Source: Plutella xylostella
Lineage: Eukaryota > Arthropoda > Insecta > Lepidoptera > Plutellidae
Direction of reading: 5' to 3'
Length of the DNA stretch: 64,000 bases
NCBI RefSeq assembly: GCF_932276165.1
Contig: NC_064007.1
Span: 630,001-694,000, forward strand
Shown here: positions 58,231 through 64,000 of the stretch, in pieces
Position numbering within the stretch: the first letter of the stretch is position 1
Layout of the letters: every line of letters starts with the position of its first letter
The notes under the pieces: generated by a model
Told to the model about the DNA's origin: nothing
The model's input: the letters and a program-made list of their open reading frames with translations, nothing else
Databases searched by the model: none
Translations under genes and position numbers: made by a program

Positions 58231-59620
58231 ACATATTTATTTATTTACATATTTATTGTAGTAAAATTGTGCATAATATGTGCGCTTATGATATACTTAC
58301 ATATACTTGTATAAATTCTTATTTTAATATTATTTTATGTAACCAGTAAAGCCATACGATAAATAAATAAATAAATATACTATGTAGGTAGTATGTGTAA
58401 AAGGATGTAAATAACAGATTATCAGTCTTGAAGTTGTTCGTTCAAGAATTAGTTTTGCAACAAACATGTCAACTTAAGCTACTATACATTACAAGTATTT
58501 TTTATTACACAATCAAACACAAGACCGGGAATGTAATGTCGACACATAATCTTTATTATCTGCACAAGTGTACAGTCGGACTAAAGCTAGGTTGGATCCT
58601 TACCTGCCAGTTTGTTCCCTATGGCGTTTGTCATAAGAGCCACAAGCCAAGTCATTTGGTGTCGACTGTACTGATAAGTTAAGACAACTCAAACCTGTTA
58701 GATTACATCAAGTGAAATGATTTGCTTGTTATGTTACTCACTAGTAATGGTAACCTTAAACATTCAATTTACCCGCGACGCAAAAAGAGGGGTGTTTTAA
58801 GTCTGTCGGTCTCTTTCGGTTCGTAGCTGGTTCATAGGGGCCATTTAGGAGTCAAGATTTTCGGGGAGATTCATAAAAATCCGTTCGCTTGTTAAAAATG
58901 CTAAAGTATTTAGTCATAATTGGGTTTATAACTTCAGCTAGACCGTTCAGTTATCTATATAGGTACTATATATACATGTACTTATACCTAACAAGAATGT
59001 TATTATGTAATGTTAATAAACTGCATCAGTGCCTAAAATAGTGGGTTTTTTCATACCTAAACTATTAATACCGCAACAAAACAATAAAACTGATTCATAG
59101 GCATATCAGCATACAGTGGACGTCATCTTTAGGCAACGGTTGCAGTCTAATGTAGCTCTTACGACTAACAGAATACGGTAGTATTAACGTAGAACAACTC
59201 TTATATAGCAAGCCTACATAATACGTAAATGGAGCGTCTTCTTGATGAACAAATTTAATGTCAATCACCGTCCAATCATCACCGTAACCATTTAACCATA
59301 ACATAAGAAAAACCAAAAGAAACATCACTCAGTTACATAGGAGACATGTCAGATTTAACAGATTGAGAATTTTTCATTGCTAATGTATGAGGGACGGTGG
59401 TGGGATAGCTGTACAGTCCTCAGTTATTGAAGACAAACCTATTCAACACAAACCAACAATCGAATCTTTATAATGTTAGTGTAGCTGTAGAACAACCAAG
59501 ACCGCGTTCTTCTATGGTAGAGTAACTTCAAAATATCGCAATTAATAAAAAATACAATGAATAAAAGCATTAATTGAGTTAGAGTTTTTGTTCAGATCTA
59601 GTTGTAGATAAGCTGTACAT
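58231..59620. other. Non-genic AT-rich region
   Basis: No exon or named repeat is supported here. Confidence 0.4.
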
Positions 59621-59629
59621 AGTGTACAA

Positions 59630-59895
59630 TGTACACGTCCCGTCCGCCTTGCCTCGCACCTCGTCGCCGACTCCGGTCTTCACGGTTTATCTCATTTTAT
59701 TTACTATTTTTTTACGATAAAGCCACTCGTAATCAGTTTCACTCCGACTCCTCGCCCGAGCTGACGTAACTCGCGCGCGCGATGAAAAATACACGTTTTT
59801 TCCTCCGAAACAACTGAACCTTTAAAACGTGCACCGGTGTTTTTTGTCTGAGTCAGCCGGCGGTTTCAGTTTCGTTTACAATTTGTAAGTAGCTG
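59630..59895 (+). promoter_or_regulatory. GC-rich promoter-like island with possible non-coding first exon
   Basis: CpG-rich blocks (CTCCTCGCCCGAGCTGACGT, CGCGCGCGCG), an initiator-like TTCAGTTTCG at about 59865 and a consensus donor GTAAGTAG at 59885 suggest a non-coding first exon on plus. Downstream 60000-61050 stays moderately GC-rich (60640: CGCCGCGGCCGGGCAGCG). Confidence 0.4.
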
Positions 59896-62800
59896 ATCGA
59901 GCATCTTGCAGACTTGCAGCGTGAAAACTTTGAGTTGTGTCATTATTTTGTGTAATCTTTATCTCTGATTTAATCCTGTGTTTGATATCGTCTAGTATTT
60001 TTCCTTTTGTTGTGGTCAATCGGAGGGTGTGAGGATGTTTTCTCTCATAATTATATCATCACCACATCACCAGGTAGATGTTGATGAAGTTGGAATGTCG
60101 TAGGTATCGCATGTTTGTTGTTCATTTTCCCGCTAATGTTTACCTTAAAGTCCTAAGCTTATTGAACAGTATTGATCTTAGCCTTAGTATTTGCACATAA
60201 TTTCCCCACTATCGAAGTTCTAGTGATCCGTATCTTGAAGGACTCAGCTCGTCGACTGCACGTTTTTTTAATTCACCGTCTCTATTATTTAGTGGTTGAT
60301 TGTGTGTTTTTTTCTCATTCACCTTGAAATTAACTTCGCGCGGTCTTATGTTTGTTATTTAATTGATTTCTGTTTGACCTCATTTTGTCAACCCATCTTT
60401 GAGTTGATTGAAATGTGACGAAAAAAAACTACTTGCGTCTGTCATTATCGGTAAACAAATGCCGGTTGATTCGTTGGTAAAGTGGAGCATTATTGTTTCT
60501 TGTGGTGTCCTTGTGGGCTGTCCTGTGTGGTCGGCGATTGTTTCAGAGATGTCTGTTCATTTGGCGAGTTTTCGCTAATTGCTTTAACTGGCGTGCGGCG
60601 CTGGCTCATTATGTCATTGTCATGCAAACGCGAGCGCCGCGGCCGGGCAGCGGCCGCGTCATGAGCTGACTAGTCAGAATATGCTGATGGTTTCATTTTA
60701 ATTCGATTGTTCAGTCTAATGTGACTTATTTTGTCTGAAACTGTTTTGAATTCTTGGTAAAGTTCTACGCGAATATATTCAGGACAGCAAACTTTACATG
60801 TCTTCTTTTTAAAATCAATAAATGAGTGAGCAATGTGATAGCAATTGCAGCCACTTAATATTATCTGCGATTCACTGTAATCAGTAATATGGCCGTTGCG
60901 TATTTTCGCTCGTATATTTGCGGTGAAGATTACTACAATTGCTAGTAAATAACAATGATCTGTCGGCAGTCGTGTCCCCCGAAGCCTTATTCCGAGGAAC
61001 GTGAGGACTCACCAGCGCACTTCACAAGTACCTGTTATGTTAAAATCAACCTCTATTCATTCATATTTTAATTTGCGTCAGCTATTCTCTAGTTATTGTG
61101 TCCTTTTGTTGTGCATTCAACTCTTTACATGGCATTATTATAGTGTCTTAGCCACCATCAGTTTTAACTGAAGATAATTAGAGGAAAGTGTGGGGAATTG
61201 TTGCAGTATTACTTACCTAATTAAAACATTGAATGTTTTTTGTGTTATTAAGGGATTGTCCTACAAAAATACCAGCTACATACGAATTATAAGCACACAT
61301 ATATAGAGTTATGGAGAATTTTTTTTGCAACTTGAACATTCGGCCTTACGATAAAAATCAAGACATTGTGTCAAATGCCGTGTTAACGTTAATCATCAAA
61401 TTGGAACAAACTTTTTTATGGATTGTAAATAGCAAGTTGCAATCTAATGAAAATGGAGAACTCTTGGTTTTTTTTTCTAAAATATGTTATTTAGGTACTT
61501 GATCAAGTTTACCAGTGTTAGAGTTGGAGCAGATTACCTGTCCCTTTTATAATAACAAAATAAATACCAGTTATGTTTTATTACATTGTATAGCGTAGGG
61601 ATTAATATTTAAGCATAAAAACGACATAGAAACATTGCTTATAAAACTACACCTCCTTAGCAACAATATCCAACAAAGCCATCCATTCAGACACGGCCAA
61701 TCAATCGCGCCAGCTATATTAGAATCTGAATATTTCCGAGAGTATGTCACGTAGAGAAGATAAAACGACTCGTAACCGTGTCTGCCAGTTTGTCACCGGC
61801 GCGATAAATGATAAAACACAAGTGGACCTGTCAATGCTACCCGTAAGCCGTTTAGATGTTTATCTTAAGGGATTTGCTTAGAGATATTGTCTTAAGCTGA
61901 AGAAGGTAATGGTTTTGACGGTTGGATAGGCTCGGTGAGGCTACTGTTCGGATGATACTCATAATGGGATCAGCTACCGTACCACCACCGATCAATTCGT
62001 CGAGGAGGTCCTGTTACCGTACTACCACCGACACATAAGCAATTAACAATCATAAGCTCGCTCGCCTAACAAACATCCGTTAGTTCCATACGAGTTACGT
62101 CACATTTGCTTAGGTTCGGTTGTGGTAACCCTCAGAGAGCTTTTGGATATCTAAAGCTAGTCAGTAGAATCGGATCTTGCTCTCTTTTTATACGAGCGGG
62201 CTAAGACTGAGCTTACTCTTATGGGGAAAGCCTGCATAAAGTGGCGGTACGGTTAGTGGCTAATCTATCTAATTCAAAGAAAACCATAGTTTGGATTTCA
62301 TTAAAATCGTTAGCCGATAATTTTAAATTTACTTCAATTATATAATTTTATTAACTTATTGTGCACATTTAGTTTCATCATACAATATCGTTTATACTAT
62401 ACAATATCTTCAACTTCGGCAGATCTTTCGGCTTCATCTAACTTCATACTCTCGTTTCATTGGTTCTTATTGTGTTTGATTGTTTCGATAACCGAATGAT
62501 ATATTATGTACTGCTATATGTACATATGTATCTATACGTTAGTTATTACTACGCCGCAATCTATCGCCGTCAAGATAACACGTGCTCTCAGATTTTTATG
62601 ACAAATTGATATAGTGTGGCCTCCATTTTGAAATTTCATCGTGCCGTACTGATTATCATGCTGGTACGTACCTACATCGGACTCATTGCCAAAAGTAAAG
62701 TAATCTGTAGGATCTTCACGATTTTTTTTCAATATTTAAGTTTGTTACATTCAACGTTTATGTTTACTCACCTCTTTCCGTAACATTGTCCTCTGATATT

Positions 62801-62960
62801 CCCTAAGATAGATGTAGGTTTAGACTAAACATGAAATACATACTCTAAGGATAAATGAATGTCAAGCAATACACAAGCACTAATGAAATCCCATCTTTCA
62901 GAGATGAAACTTTATCTGTCTGACATAGGAACGTACTATAATTTACTTTACAGTATAGGT
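59896..62960. other. Probable intron or intergenic DNA
   Basis: No coding exon is convincing. The frame at 60482-60664 lacks splice sites and family resemblance. Confidence 0.4.
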
Positions 62961-62964
62961 AAAC

Positions 62965-63128
62965 ATCTGACAGTCGGGTTGCCCACTTACACGACAACTC
63001 TCTCAGCACAAGCTTGCTTGTGTTGGGGTCCACCAACCCGCACTAGGCCAGCGTGGTGGACTAGGCCTTAAACCCTTCCTTCATTGGAAGGAGACCCGTG
63101 CCCCAGCAGTGGGGACGTAATGGGTCGT
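62965..63128 (+). mobile_element. SINE body and tail, interrupted
   Basis: It contains 'catctgacagtcgggttgcc', 'acaagcttgcttgtgttggg', 'aggccagcgtggtggactag' and 'ccccagcagtggggacgtaa'. It is cut at the LINE insertion; its last bases (GTGATGACGATGATG) resume after 63720. Confidence 0.8.
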
Positions 63129-63710
63129 TCTTCTTCTTCTTTCGTGTCAGTGAAATGCGATTTTTTATATTTGTCCAGACCAAAAAGAAGCAACTTTGAT
63201 AGCATTCTGGTTGGCCTGGAGTAAGTCTTCCCGTGTGCAGGTGGAAGGGCACAGGGGACAGGAGAGTAAATGCTCCATAGTCTGGGGGGCGGTACCACAG
63301 TCGCATAGGTTGGTACCAACGGTATAGCCCCACTTACAGAGATTGTCCTTGCAGCAGCCTACCTCTGCTCGCAACCGATTTAGAGTCTTCCAGATGTGCC
63401 AGGGAAGACTGTTACCGGGAGCAAGTTTTTCCTTAAGAGGTAGGAATGGATCCTGGGGCTGCTTTTCCTCCCAGAGCCTTAGCCTTGCGTTTTGTGGGTT
63501 TTCATCCGTTAAGGACACCTCACTATTTAGAAACGCTTTGCGGCTCTTAAGGCGGGAAGGTGCGGCAGTATATGAGTAAAGTGGATGTCTGGAGTCGCAT
63601 TCTTGTTTGGCTTTCTCAACAGAACATGCCACTTTACGCCGTATGCTAGGGGGTGCTATCCCAGCCAGAGAGTAGAGTTTGTGGAGCGGTGTCGGTTTGA
63701 GGCGGGATGG
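63129..63710 (-). mobile_element. 5'-truncated LINE insertion with 10-bp target duplication
   Basis: AATGGGTCGT at 63119-63128 is repeated at 63711-63720. The insert ends on the minus strand with a (GAA)n tail (63129-63141). The SINE sequence reads continuously across the removed insert, as judged from the SINE at 39422. Confidence 0.9.
63165..63632 (-). pseudogene. Non-LTR retrotransposon ORF2 C-terminal fragment
   Basis: An open frame of about 155 codons encodes SLPWHIWKTLNRLRAEVGCC, KWGYTVGTNLCDCGTAPQTM and EHLLSCPLCPSTCTREDLL, then NAIKVASFW and a stop. The C-D-C-G..H..C pattern is typical of the zinc-knuckle-like end of arthropod LINE ORF2 proteins. It has no RT. The starting ATG is arbitrary; this is a truncated piece. 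Confidence 0.85.
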
Positions 63711-63720
63711 AATGGGTCGT

Positions 63721-64000
63721 GATGACGATGATGTATAGGTAGATGTAAGTTAGCCTAAGAGATCTAACCATAACGTATTTTAAGTTGTATAATAGCTACA
63801 AGCGCAATCAAGCTGTATAGTTGGTCTTCTAGATGCAGCTAGTCACACGACACAAGCATCATTTAAGTACTTTAATTATTTTTGATGTTAGTACTTATAG
63901 TGTTAGGGATATTCGCTTATTTTGATACCTGCTAGTAGTGATAGCGCGAACAAACACACAACTGGGCCAGTTTGATATCTGTTCAGCTCAACTGTTGATA
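63721..64000. other. Window end, no gene seen
   Basis: AT-rich sequence following the SINE tail. Confidence 0.4.

Noticed and set aside
60482..60664. Small protein-coding gene
   Set aside because: No splice sites, no recognisable family, and the GC-rich end is explained by the promoter-like surroundings.

Overview
The window is nuclear DNA from an animal, almost certainly an insect and most likely a moth or butterfly (Lepidoptera). It is AT-rich and gene-poor. The genes are split by introns with GT..AG ends, and most of the remaining DNA is transposon-derived. Several repeats (the RTE-type tail ending in cagacagacagac, the SINE body with 'ccccagcagtggggacg', a 5S-rRNA-like SINE head, BEL/Pao, CR1-like, mariner and hAT elements) are of kinds I associate with lepidopteran genomes; this is recall, not a search.

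Layout. 1-5.4 kb: the 3' part of a BEL/Pao LTR retrotransposon (plus strand), broken by a tRNA-derived SINE, a hAT-like element, a stop codon and a frameshift. 5.58-13.7 kb (minus): ten exons of a cation-chloride-cotransporter-family gene, closest to SLC12A9; it runs off the left edge, so the BEL element lies antisense in an intron. Four of its exons have truncated second copies next to them. 15.79-17.29 kb (minus): a complete three-exon SNRPG gene (Sm protein G, 76 residues). 18.375 kb (plus): one clear coding first exon of an unrecognised gene. 22.08-28.4 kb (minus): a nearly complete CR1-like LINE with ORF1 and ORF2. ORF2 is split by a 1.2-kb terminal-inverted-repeat element with a 9-bp target duplication, which itself carries a mariner-type MITE.

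30.67-32.50 kb: a hAT-like element containing a giant inverted repeat. 38.2-38.5 kb (plus): a GC-richer promoter and a short coding first exon with a good splice donor. 42.3-42.7 and 59.6-59.9 kb: two more promoter-like GC-rich islands. The rest of 33-64 kb is intronic or intergenic DNA full of MITEs, SINE and LINE tails, a deleted mariner (48.7 kb), a Harbinger-like MITE (49.5 kb) and a LINE fragment inserted into a SINE (63.1-63.7 kb).

The cellular genes serve unrelated roles: ion transport and pre-mRNA splicing. No operon-like organisation, CRISPR array, prokaryotic gene or genuine tRNA/rRNA gene is seen. The most unusual feature is the set of partial exon copies inside the SLC12A9-like gene. 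I did not find evidence for a wholly new multi-gene system.
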